Source: Isochrysis galbana
Taxonomy: Eukaryota > Haptophyta > Isochrysidales > Isochrysidaceae
Assembly (NCBI GenBank): GCA_018136815.1
Contig: CM030931.1
Coordinates: 9,005,881-9,069,880 of the forward strand
Length of the DNA stretch: 64,000 nt
Direction: 5' to 3'
Below the pieces are notes generated by a model, which saw only the letters and a program-made list of their open reading frames with translations, made no database searches and had not been told where the DNA came from. Positions 11,178 to 20,484 of this stretch are shown in pieces (within the stretch, counting starts at the first letter, position 1; each line of letters opens with the position of its first letter). Made by a program: the position numbers and the translations under genes.

Positions 11178-11188
11178 TATATAAAAAA
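11178..11188 (+). promoter_or_regulatory. TATA-like box
   Basis: TATATAAAAAA lies about 190 bp upstream of the ATG at 11380, downstream of the CT microsatellite and upstream of a second CT-rich run. It fits a TATA box with a 5' UTR of roughly 150 nt. Position and sequence are the only evidence. Confidence 0.4.
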
Positions 11189-11379
11189 GAACTCTCTCCC
11201 TCATAGGTACTTCCGCCTCCCCCCTCCCCCCCCCCCATCCATCCACCGAGAGAGAGAGAGGGAGGGAGGGAGACAGAGAGAGCTCCCCCCCTCCCCTTCT
11301 TTCTCCCCTCTCTGCCCCAGCGCGAACCCCCAACCTGCGCGTCGCCCTTCGCCCCCCTTTCCCCATCCCTTCCCCAGAG

Positions 11380-12478
11380 ATGCCCGGCCTTCTTCCCTCC
11401 TCCTCACCGCTCTGCTTGGCCGCAGTGCAACCCCCGGCCCTCGCCCCACAGACCACGGGAAAGAGAGTGCGCTTCTCCTCGGTCACCACATTCCTCTTCC
11501 AGGTGGGTGGGGTGTTCGAAGGGGGGCAGGGGCGGGGAGGGGGGGATGGGGCAGGTGGGCTGCGGAAGCGTAGGTGGGCGACAGGAGAGCGTGGGAGAGG
11601 AAGCTGCCGATTCGAGGTGGGGTGTAGGAGCGGGTTGCGCTGAGGAAGGGGGGGGATGGAGTCCATGGCCATCTTGGCCATCCCCTATCTCTTCGCGTTG
11701 AGAGCGCCGGGGAGCGTGAAGAGGACCAGGCTAGTGGCGTCGTAGAGTGGGAGGGTGCGGGTTCACGCTGAGGCAACGGGGTGGAGAGGAGATATGGCTG
11801 TGGTTTCAGTGACCACGCCATTCTGTTAGAGCCAAAGCTGCAGAAGGAAGGAGGCTTGGGAAGGGGATGAAGCCAAGAGCTAAGCCATGGGAGAGAAGCT
11901 GCGCGAGTCTAGGGATGGCCAGGTGGAGGGTGAGAGGTCGCAATGTGGAAGCGGTGGGCGGAGGCGAGTGGAGCTCTTACTGTTCTTCCGTCACCATCAT
12001 GCTCTTCCAGGTGGAGCTAGATGGCTCGAAACTGCCGAGCTCGGGATGCGCGCCCATCGGCCTCGGACGCGAGACGTCGGGCCACGCAGAGTCGCTCGAT
12101 GAATTTGAGAGCAGGAGAGCCGGAGAGCGGAGGCCTGTCGAGAAGCTCCTCCTTGGCCATGGGGCAAGACTCCAGCTACTCGAGGGTGTCGACCCAGTCG
12201 AACTGAGCACACTGGAGGCTGAGAATGCAGCCATTCTTGACGCGGAACCCGACGGGCCAAACAATATCCATGTCGCTCCCGCGTTTACCACCACCGCGTA
12301 TACTACAGCCTTGCCAGGCGATGAACGCGCCGGTGTGGGCAACGGCTTTGAGGAGAGACAGGAGGAGGAGGAGGTCCGCCGAAAGCGCCGGCAAGAGGAG
12401 GAGAAGACAGCGACGCAAGTGCGCAAAGCGGAAAAGCGCAGGTGCACGGGGTGCAAGCGCTTCGCCTGCATCTGCTGA
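11380..12478 (+). CDS. CSRNP/AXUD1-like nuclear protein
   Basis: Two exons, 11380-11502 and 12011-12478, joined in phase 0 across a 508-bp GT-AG intron, give about 195 residues. Across the junction the protein reads GKRVRFSSVTTFLFQ, then VELDGSKLPSSGCAPIGLG, then ESLDEFESRRAGERR. This follows the N-terminal domain of cysteine/serine-rich nuclear proteins: a VRFxxVTxxxF strand, a PSxGxxxLG loop and an EF-containing helix. The C-terminus has an Arg/Glu-rich helix and ends in the Cys cluster RRCTGCKRFACIC, shorter than the animal Cys-rich region. Animal members are transcriptional regulators; nuclear action here is inference. The ATG gives a short leader before VRF. The last 30 nt of exon 1 resemble the 3' end of the intron, a sign of intron origin by duplication. 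Confidence 0.6.
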
Positions 12479-13582
12479 TGGCGCAGGGCAGCCGGGATGC
12501 CGTCGCACGCGAAAAGGGCCATGTCTTCAAGGTTTGTTGACGTCGCCGGTTTCGTTGCTGTCAAGCGTGAATTGCGGTCCAGCAGGCCTCGTCCTCCTCT
12601 TCCTCCCTTTTCCCATACAAGCTGTTGCACGTGATGGATATTGCGCTTCCCGATCGGATGGCCTGCCATCCCCGTCAAATGCTCCAACGTGTCACATTGT
12701 GGTGCGGCTTTTAGATCATTCCAACGTGCCATGCAAGCTCGCGAAAGCATGTGTAATTGTTCTGGCATAGCTTGAGGGCATGATTTCATGACTTACTCTG
12801 CCCGGTTCTTCCATGCAATGGTCGCAACGTCAACCGCCTCATCTTCCCAGGGCATGCTCTCGTTTAGCTAAAGCATGCACTTTCTTTTGCGCCAAGTGTG
12901 GACGATAAGCGCCGTCGGTTTTCTTTGCTGCACGCCGCACCGCATGGCATGTGCGACACGCATGCATGTACAAGTGCGTGTGCGCGGGTCTTGGCCTGCA
13001 AGACTGGCTGCACCACGCCTGCGCGCACTTTCGTCGCATTTCCGCTTCAGTATCGCGGGCCTCCATTGATTGCTTATTTGAAGTAGCAAATAAAGGCATA
13101 TATTCATGCGCCGGGCTAAGGAAGTGCGCGCTAGGCCTTGGCGGATATTTCAAATGAAACTCGCCCAAATTTCGGATGAGAGTGTTTTCGGTTTTCGGGG
13201 ACTGGGATGAAGTGAACCGTGTATGCAGCAGTCGCCTAGAGACGTAGAAGGAGCACGTGAGAACTAGATCTAGCTAGATCTCTAGCTATGGGCCGGCACA
13301 AGCCGTCAAGCCGCTCACCACTCCCGTCCCCCTCTTGCATCCCGAGCCCCTAAGTGCCGGCCTTACGTAGCGCACGTGGGGCAGGAGGGGAGTTGCCCGC
13401 AAGGCGGGAAGAGGGAGAGCGAGGAGTGTGTGGGCGTGGCTACAATACGAGTGCCCAGGGCCGCGCACGCGACGAGAATATGAAAAGGTCCTTTTTATCT
13501 TCTAGTGCAGGAAGAATCTTTAGCATTAGAATTTTATAATCCGCCATCGAGCAACGCTAGACGCTAGCTGCAATGCGCGTAC
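12479..13582. other. Intergenic stretch
   Basis: No gene recognised in 12479-13340. Several frames run opposite the preceding gene but none has a domain. A dispersed repeat of the 3'-tail family occupies about 13340-13500. Confidence 0.4.
13340..13500 (+). repeat. Dispersed short repeat, copy 1 of 4
   Basis: Shares with 51685-51842, 60500-60665 and 62390-62545 a body containing GCGGGAAG, GGGCGTGGCTAC, CAGGGCCGCGCACGCGACGAG and a 3' end of the form ATTATTAAAAGGTTTTT (here ATATGAAAAGGTCCTTTTT). All four copies face the same way. The A/T-rich tail suggests a SINE or the 3' end of a LINE. Confidence 0.55.
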
Positions 13583-16275
13583 TCAAGCCGCAAGCGCGCA
13601 CACACAACGACCCCGGTTGCGCTCCACGCTAATACAGCCAGTCTTGCTGTCGCCCTCTTCATTGAATTCAACGTGTCTGGCGGCCCAGACCACGCAGCCC
13701 GGGTACTCGTTAGGCTCACGAGTGGAGCCGATATGCTCGAGGCCTGCCGCCTTCGCGTAGGTCAAACACTCCTCGCGAGTCAAGAGACGCAACGCGGGCC
13801 GCATCGCGCTGCTGCAATCGCCGTCGCCCATCAGCTTATATTGTATCGGCTTCGAGGGAACTGACGACTTGCTTGCGGAGGGAGGCCGCATGGTTGAAGC
13901 CTCGTGCGCTTGCTGCACCGGCCAATTCGGCACCGCATCATGGATCGGTCCCTGGGCATTGGCCGACCCTGGAGCGAATAGGGCCATAGCCGAGGGTAGC
14001 GTGCTCCTCGAGCTCGCAGCATCGGCATGCCAATGAGACTCGAATTCTGCCATCGGCAGCTTTCTTCCGGGTTCGCTTGCCGGAGCTTGCGCTTCTGCTT
14101 GTCGCTTCCTCTCACCACGCCGGCCTCTGCCGCGGCGGCCAGCTCCACGGCCACGCTTTCCATAGCGCGGCCCTTCAGTCGCGTCGAGCTCCCCTCCGAC
14201 TGGGCTCTTGACAGCCACCCGGTCCTCTCCTGGTGGCGGCTGAGGTCTGCGCAGCGCCTGCAGCTCTTCCAAAGCATCGGCCTGGCTCATTTCGGGCGGC
14301 TGCGAGTTGCTAGCATCACCGCCGGCCCACAATGGGACGAGGCGTCGGTAAGCGTCAGACTTTGTGGCCTCTCCCTCAATCTGCAAGTCGAGGTGCGCAG
14401 TGGCAAGGCGTGGCGAGTACCAGATTGAAAATTCTGCGAGAGCTGACGTACCCTTCAGCAAGTAGTCAGTGTGAGCAAGGAGAAGTGCGTCGATCACCGC
14501 ATCGGCACCCTATCCACGAAAAGTGAAGCAGAGCACGATGGTTAGTTGTGCAGACTAGACCGCATAGAGGGAGTGGAAGGAAGCGCTCGATAACACGCTG
14601 AGCAAGGAGGAGGACGGTACGAGGCGAGGCCACGCACTAGGCAAGCACCAGGCTTCACACGCTAGGGATAGCCGATGGAGGTGGGGCTCCAAGATGAAGA
14701 TGCGCGTCCGGCATATATAAGCAAATTTACCTTGGAATACCTAGAAAGAGCGGCGTCCCGCACGACGTTCTTGGTCCTGTACCCTTCGCCACGAGACAAA
14801 ACCTGGCCGCAACGCGGACGGTGCAAGATTGGTGGGGCTGGTGTGCAGCGCGCGGCATTTGGTGTGGACGCAGAGAGCCGGTGGACGCCTGTGGACCGCA
14901 TGGCGCGACGGCGGCCCGCAGGAAGCCCGGACTCTCGTAGTAGTGGAGTTGGCAAGTGAGAGCAAGAGAGACGTCTGCGTTCGCCCAGCGCCACGCAGCA
15001 CACCACGCACCTGCTGAGGATATCTCTCTACTAATCGCGTGTAGTACCTCGCATCGTCTGTGGCGAGCACGATCTTTGAACCCGGGTAGCGACTCAAGAA
15101 GCCGTCGATCGGCCCAAAGTAGCGCTCTAACGGGAACTTGGGGTGTGCTGCCTTATCGGTTCCACGAGCGTGCACGCCAAGTAGTTTGGCTGTTGTGGGG
15201 ATACCCCGGCGCCACTAGAAGAGCATGGAGGAGGATATGAGAATGTAAGACGGACACCGAGTGCGAAGAAGTGGATGTTTGCCCTGGCAGGGACTCCGCA
15301 AGTGTAAGTCCACATCGAGCTGTGCGAGTGTCGTCACGCCCATGCAAGCTGCCATTGTGATCGGATGCACGGCCTTGAACTGATGCGCTCCGCACACTGC
15401 CTCTGCCTCCCAGCTCGGGCGATAGGTCTGAGACTCACCTCCTCAAGCAAATCGGCCGCCTCCTTGCGCAGGTCAGGCTTGACCCGAATCCACTTTGATA
15501 CTAGCTGTGCCCCCATCTTGCGGACGCGCGTGCGGATCCCGTGGAGGTGGTCATCGTACCGCTTGAACTCAAAGTACGAGGACACCGCGTCGCCCGAGAC
15601 CGTGATGGCGTACCTGCGCGAGTCGTCGAGCGAGGCCGAGAGCAGCCTCACTGGCCGGCCGGCGAGGCGCTCATCGCCTGTCCGGTAGGCTGAGACGGGC
15701 TCAAAGTAGTACTCCCACACGTTGTCGCCGTGTGCGGCATCAAAGTACTGGTTGTCGCCAATGTCACACGCATCGGGCGCATTGAAGACCTTGAGCCCAA
15801 GAAAGATGTGAGGGACGAATCCGAGCGTCTGGGCCAGGTGGAGCTGGTTGAGCACACGCTCCACCTGCGCGAAGAGCCCGTGGTTGTTGTGATCGGACAC
15901 GACGAGCAGCACGTTGACAGGCTCCGCAGCCCATGGCGCCCTCAGCGCGCTCGGCCATCGTCTCGAAAATTGAGGAACTAGGGGCCGACCTGCAGCGCAC
16001 TGCAGCACCGACCATACCTGCCGTCTGTACGGATTCCCCGGGCATTCAGAGCAGGGAATCTGCGAGGCTCCTGGCCGCAGTGCCTTCTCTCCAAACTCTC
16101 TCACTCCATATCCATCGCATACGCTGCTGTTGACGGCGGAAGGTCCAGTCAGCTGGGCAAGACGAGGCATTGGACGCGTCGGACGCGAAGTGTGAACCTC
16201 GAAGCGCACGCGGGACACGTCGTACCAACCGCACACGAGAGAAGGGGAAGCCGACGGAGAGAGCGCGCCCGCCAT
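13583..16275 (-). CDS. Fucosyltransferase-like glycosyltransferase with C-terminal Cys domain
   Basis: Exons 16275-15439, 15214-15011, 14802-14731 and 14509-13583 join in phase 0 with donors GTGAGT, GTGCGT and GTAAAT, giving about 679 residues. Exon 2 carries LLGVHARGTDKAAHP, matching the HxRxTDK loop of GT-B fucosyltransferases such as FUT8, NodZ and O-FucT. It is followed by GSKIVLATDDARYY. Exon 4 opens ADAVIDALLLAHTDYLLKGT, then SALAEFSIWYSP, the donor-binding part of the fold. Exon 1 holds a GHGLFAQ-like motif (HNNHGLFAQVERVLNQL). After a basic Arg/Gly-rich linker, the C-terminus is a small Cys domain (EECLTYAKAAG, YPGCVVWAARHVEFN, then paired Cys), a module I associate with algal secreted proteins. 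It probably acts in the Golgi on unknown acceptors. No clear signal anchor was seen, so the first exon may be incomplete or contain a short missed intron. Confidence 0.75.
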
Positions 16276-16320
16276 CGCCTCTGCCTCTGCTATGGTCTAG
16301 AGTAGAGCTCTATTCTAGAA

Positions 16321-16392
16321 TAGGCTCTCTACTCTAGGGATACTCTCTACTCTTAAAGTACTCAAGTACTCTAGTACTCTAGAGCTCTAGAG
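16321..16392. promoter_or_regulatory. Cluster of AGTACTCTAG-type motifs
   Basis: Repeated words TACTCTAGGG, AAGTACTCAAGTACTC and TAGTACTCTAGAG lie 50-120 bp upstream of the glycosyltransferase ATG at 16275. This is the densest cluster of the motif in the window. Confidence 0.45.
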
Positions 16393-17083
16393 GTAGAGGC
16401 TGCCGCTTCGTCGCTTCGTGGACAAGCGCGCTTCGTGGACAAGACACCGCCCTCCCCCATAGCCTCCCATGGCCCGCAGCAAGCCCGCGCGCAAACCCCA
16501 GGCTACCCGGGGTCAGTACGTACACGGTCCAAGCTCGTGACTCTCGAGCCGATGAGCGCATGAGCGCGCGCGCGTCGTGCAAGACGTCAAGACGTCCGGC
16601 AAGCTGCTGCCTGCTGCGTACGTTCGGGAGAAAGGCGTCGGTGTGCGCGCAGCACTAGCTATTGGCCACTTCCATGCAGCAACAAAAGGGAAGGTCGAGT
16701 GGGAGCTGAGGAGGAACCCCTCTACCTCTAATGAGATGACTCCGCCCGGGATGCCGAGATGCCGATACACAGGTGCTCACCAATGCTGAGCGCCTGAAAT
16801 TGAAATTGGCCTCCTGGATACTCGCACGCGCAGACGCTCACGACCCTCAGACAGTGGGGGCAAGAAAGCGTGAGAAGCTTTTCAGTCCTGTTTTCTTAAT
16901 GGTGCACCCATCCTGTAGTAGTAACTAAAAATAGAAATGCCATTCCTTAGTTCCGACGGCTGGCGCCTTGGAGGGCTTCACTTGTTCTGTGTGTGTCCTC
17001 CCTCTCCCCCCTACTCTCCTCTCCTCTTCCCTCCTCTCTCCCTCCCTCCCTCCCACTCTCTCTCACCGCCTGGCACTCACCGT

Positions 17084-18073
17084 ATGGGCCTGGCACTCGC
17101 TTTGCCCTCGGCTCTCGCGCTCGGTTTGCAGCTCCTTGTGGCAGCAGCAGCCGACTCCCGCTGCTTTGGCGCTTTTGGCAGTGAGAGCGGCTGCCTGCCT
17201 ACCGCTCAGCTCTCGGGCCGTTTCCCTACGCTATTGATGCCGTCGGCAACCACGTTCGACGTCGCTGCCTACGTGCTCGCCGCTGAGCTCGCGCTCGTCA
17301 CATTCCTCTTCGCCGTCGAAGGAGGGTTGGTCGAGAGCGTGCACACAATTCCACCAGAGTGGCTGCAGGGGCAGCACCTTTGGATCATCGCCAACGCGCT
17401 GCAGGCGGCCGCCTCCGCCTTGTTCGTCACAGGACGTGTCGCCGCCTCTACTTTCGCTGTCGGCGGATGCGCTGCAGCTCTCACCACACTCGGATCCACA
17501 CTTCTAACACTTGAGTCGCTTCCATATTTGCTTCTCTCGGCACCTGTATGGATGCACGCAGGCTGGGCTGCCGTGATTGTATTCGTTCAAGCCGGCATGA
17601 CCGCCATGAGCTTCGGCTTATCAGCGTCCGGGCTCATTGCTACTGCCTTCTTTGGGGTCTATGCCTCTTTCAGCACCGCTCTCATCGTGCTGTCCTCGGT
17701 CGGGACGGCATCTCTACCACTGGTTGCGGTGGTGGCGTGGACGCTGTCGGGCATCGGCGATGCAAATGTTTCCGGAAGGGCGAGTTCCATTGATGGTGCA
17801 GTTGGGGTGACGGGCGCATGGGCGTCCAGCAGCAGTGAGGCCAGCGCCGTGGTGGATTGCTGGCTAGAGCCGGTCAGCAAGAGGTCCATGACCACGCGAA
17901 CAGCTCTAAACGGCTCGTGGGAGAGTGCGGACGCAGATGGACTCGCCGCTGCTGTGCGGGAGGCGCTTGCGTGTGTGGCCAACGCCTGCTCCGGCTGCCT
18001 AGTCCTTTTTGTGGTGGGAGGCACCGTGTTCTCTCTCTGGCGGCAAACCCACACGTGGCAGGTGTACGCATGA
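17084..18073 (+). CDS. Multi-pass membrane protein of unknown family
   Basis: The frame from the ATG at 17084 encodes 329 residues. I chose this ATG because it begins a signal-like hydrophobic helix (MGLALALPSALALGLQLLVA). The longer frame from 16937 runs through a CT tract. Roughly seven or eight hydrophobic helices follow, including FDVAAYVLAAELALVTFLFA, WIIANALQAAASALFVTG, VWMHAGWAAVIVFVQAG, LIATAFFGVYASFSTALIVL and a last one near the C-terminus (CSGCLVLFVVGGTVFSL). A Ser-rich hydrophilic loop separates the last helix from the rest. I do not recognise the family. Localisation to the plasma membrane or an endomembrane is inference. The start is preceded by a pure pyrimidine tract (16998-17068). 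Confidence 0.65.
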   Translation: MGLALALPSALALGLQLLVAAAADSRCFGAFGSESGCLPTAQLSGRFPTLLMPSATTFDVAAYVLAAELALVTFLFAVEGGLVESVHTIPPEWLQGQHLWIIANALQAAASALFVTGRVAASTFAVGGCAAALTTLGSTLLTLESLPYLLLSAPVWMHAGWAAVIVFVQAGMTAMSFGLSASGLIATAFFGVYASFSTALIVLSSVGTASLPLVAVVAWTLSGIGDANVSGRASSIDGAVGVTGAWASSSSEASAVVDCWLEPVSKRSMTTRTALNGSWESADADGLAAAVREALACVANACSGCLVLFVVGGTVFSLWRQTHTWQVYA

Positions 18074-19639
18074 CACAATTGCACATGATTGTTCCATTTT
18101 TTGACCACTGACAGCCATGGGTCGGTGTGTTTCCGAGCATTTCTATTCAAAGGACTGGCCGGGCACTCCTTGAGTGCGTTTCCAGGGCATCTTTGCATCC
18201 GAGTTCTATCCTGGCGAGGTCGAGCACGTCGCCTCCGCTTGTCTGGCGCACTGGTGCCATAAGATGGAAGATGGCGAAACTCGAGGTTATTTCAATTTCG
18301 TTTTTTTTTCTCGGGGCCATTTGGCCCAACACACTATCACTATCAGCAATTATCAATGCTCCGGAGTCCCCAATTTTGGCGGTCTTGGTCTCAGCGGGGA
18401 GAGGGGGGTCCGCCTGATCGACTCCGTAGCGTGGCACGCCACCACTTGCGGAATGCGGAATACAGCTAGACACATATTGAATACGGATACGGCATACGGA
18501 TTTCTATAGCTATAGTAGTATATGTACAGTATAGCCGCAAGACATCTCCGCCCAAGATGTTTTCAAAAGGTAGGGCGTTTGCTCCCATTTGGTACCACCT
18601 CTCACCTCTCCCCCCCCCTCCATTCGGCTGGGAGGGGTGCACGCCTCGCACCCACAGTAGGGTCGCTCCAATAAGAAAAAGAAAATTTCGCAACTGGGAA
18701 TATGGAATATGGGCCACTGCATTTAGCCGCTGGCCGATGATGCACGCAGACGCAGGTAAAGGTGCGGGTGATGACCCCGCAGGCCCTACAGCCTACAGGG
18801 ACCTTGACAGAGCCCGGGGTAGCGTTCCGCAGTCCTAGTGTGACAAGAGGTCCGTGTATCGAATCAAGCGGGTGCTTGCTTGATCGTGGCAAGTCTCAAC
18901 ATAGATGTCATAACAGTTCTAATATTAGCTTACACTGTCAGTAACAGCTCCAGAATGCCAAACCACTGATATCAGTTGTCAGCTCTGGGACTATAATTAA
19001 ACGAATGTTCTACTAGTATCTAGTATACACAGGGGTTTCTACTATTACAAGTCTTCGCGCGCTATCGAGAACGACGGTGTGGTCAGTGCGGCACTGGCCG
19101 TCGGTTGCTCTCCCCTCTCCCCTCTCCCGTCCCTCCCTTCGTCCGCCATGCTGATGGTGCCCGCCTCCGACGATGAGGAGACAGATAATGGCCCCAGCGA
19201 GCTTGGCAGCCGTGTCTGGGGCCGGCACCCCATCGCGAAGCTTGAGGGCACTCGCCTCGAGTGGTCCACAGGATTGCCCCTCGTTTCCGTTATGGTGCGA
19301 TTCCCCTTCCAGACGGGATCGCCGACAGATCGCCTTCTGATCGTCGTCCGTCGTCGTCTGGCCGGAATGTTTGGGTTTGATTTTAGTCGAGTTATGTGAG
19401 AAAGTCGTGGGGCGAGAGTCGGAGTGTTTTTCCTGGGTGTCGTTGTCCGTCGTCCTGTCGTCAGTCGTCATCCGTCGTCGCTCTCGCTCTCGTCGCTCTC
19501 GCTCTCGTAACACTCATACCCAACAACCTCGCCTCTCCTCACCAGCCCCTGCCATCACAGCCCTCCTCTCACTCGCCCTCGCCGCTCGCCGCTCGTTCGA
19601 TGTCGCTTTCGCCGCCGTCCTCGCCCTCGCTCAAGCCCG

Positions 19640-19775
19640 CCTGCCCGCCTTCCTCTGCTGACGGGCTTCAGCCCGTCAGCACCTCCGAAGTCGTCTCCCT
19701 CGTCGCGCCTGCCGCCGGCTTGGCCCCTTCCTCATTGCCCTCAGGCCCTAAGGGCCTTCCCAATTCGTCAGGAGC
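19640..19775 (+). repeat. 130-bp repeat, arm 1 of an inverted pair
   Basis: Matches the reverse complement of 19984-20112. Shared words are GCCTTCCTCTGCTGACGGGC, CCGAAGTCGT, TCATTGCCCTCAG and a proline/alanine-like CGCCTGCCGCCGG stretch. A third copy lies at 51913-51995 in the orientation of arm 2. Confidence 0.7.
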
Positions 19776-19983
19776 TTCGAGACAACTCATTGGTAAAAAC
19801 AAAACTCACTCAATTTTTCTCACACAACGCATGGTGGAGACACCGCATCCGCATAGAGTATAAAAATACTCTGGATGCGACACCGTGAGCTCCCGCCGCT
19901 TCCTATGCATATCATCACACCATCCATGGGGCGCCGCGCTCATATATATGGCATTCTGCGCGCTCTGAGCTCTGACGGTTAAT

Positions 19984-20112
19984 TGGGCAGACCCATTGGG
20001 TCTGAGGGCAATGAGGAGGGAGCCGTACCGGCGGTAGGCCCAGCGGAGGAAACGACTTCGGATACGCTGCAGCCCGTCAGCAGAGGAAGGCGGGCGGAAG
20101 GCGGGCCCTTGC
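19984..20112 (-). repeat. 130-bp repeat, arm 2
   Basis: Inverted partner of 19640-19775; see that entry. The pair could form a hairpin with a loop of about 210 bp. Confidence 0.7.
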
Positions 20113-20484
20113 TAGGATCGAACGTCCCGCGAGGAAAAGAAGAGAACCTAACGGAGAGCAGCTCCGAGCAAGCCACGACGAGAATAGGTGAAAGAGCAAT
20201 CGCGGTTCTTTACCGGTAGAGTCCCAGAGCGTGTGCAAGGGAGGGGCGAGGAGAATCGCACCATTTCCCGGTTTCTGGCGAAGATTTTCGTGGCGACAGG
20301 TGGAGTTTTGCTTTGGAGAATGGTCCAAAAAGTCACCCCCCGCCCATATTAGTAGTTAAAAAGCCCTATTTGACCGCCCTATAGAGTAGCAAATCACCCA
20401 CAAACATTTGATATATGGCTGGTGTGGGATAACAGCCTCAGCCTCCCTGCGCATCGGCCCGTCTACCCATCAGCCATCACCTGC

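Larger units (their letters stand above)
18074..20484. other. Intergenic stretch with an inverted repeat pair
   Basis: No gene recognised. The segment 18540-18610 (GATGTTTTCAAAAGGTAGGGCGTTTGC and on) resembles 51330-51365. The segment 18900-19010 is AT-rich with CTGATATCAGTTGTCAGC-like words also seen near 800-880. Frames on both strands at 19000-19860 lack domains. Two inverted copies of a 130-bp repeat flank 19776-19983. Confidence 0.4.

Noticed and set aside
11977..12789. 270-codon minus-strand frame opposite the CSRNP-like exon
   Set aside because: The plus-strand frame has the recognisable domain and a clean splice; this one has none.
14741..15175. Read-through minus frame ending QDQERRAGRRSF
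   Set aside because: It runs through an intron; splicing at the GTGCGT donor and GGCCAG acceptor restores the family sequence in phase 0.
16937..17083. Earlier start for the multi-pass membrane protein
   Set aside because: The extra residues are encoded by a pyrimidine tract, and the hydrophobic signal helix begins at the later ATG.
19079..19863. Plus-strand frames of 95-155 codons
   Set aside because: No domain, and they overlap the 130-bp dispersed repeat and Ser/Pro low-complexity sequence.
20110..20190. Possible tRNA on the minus strand (ACGTTCGATCC B-box-like)
   Set aside because: No A-box at the right spacing and no foldable arms.
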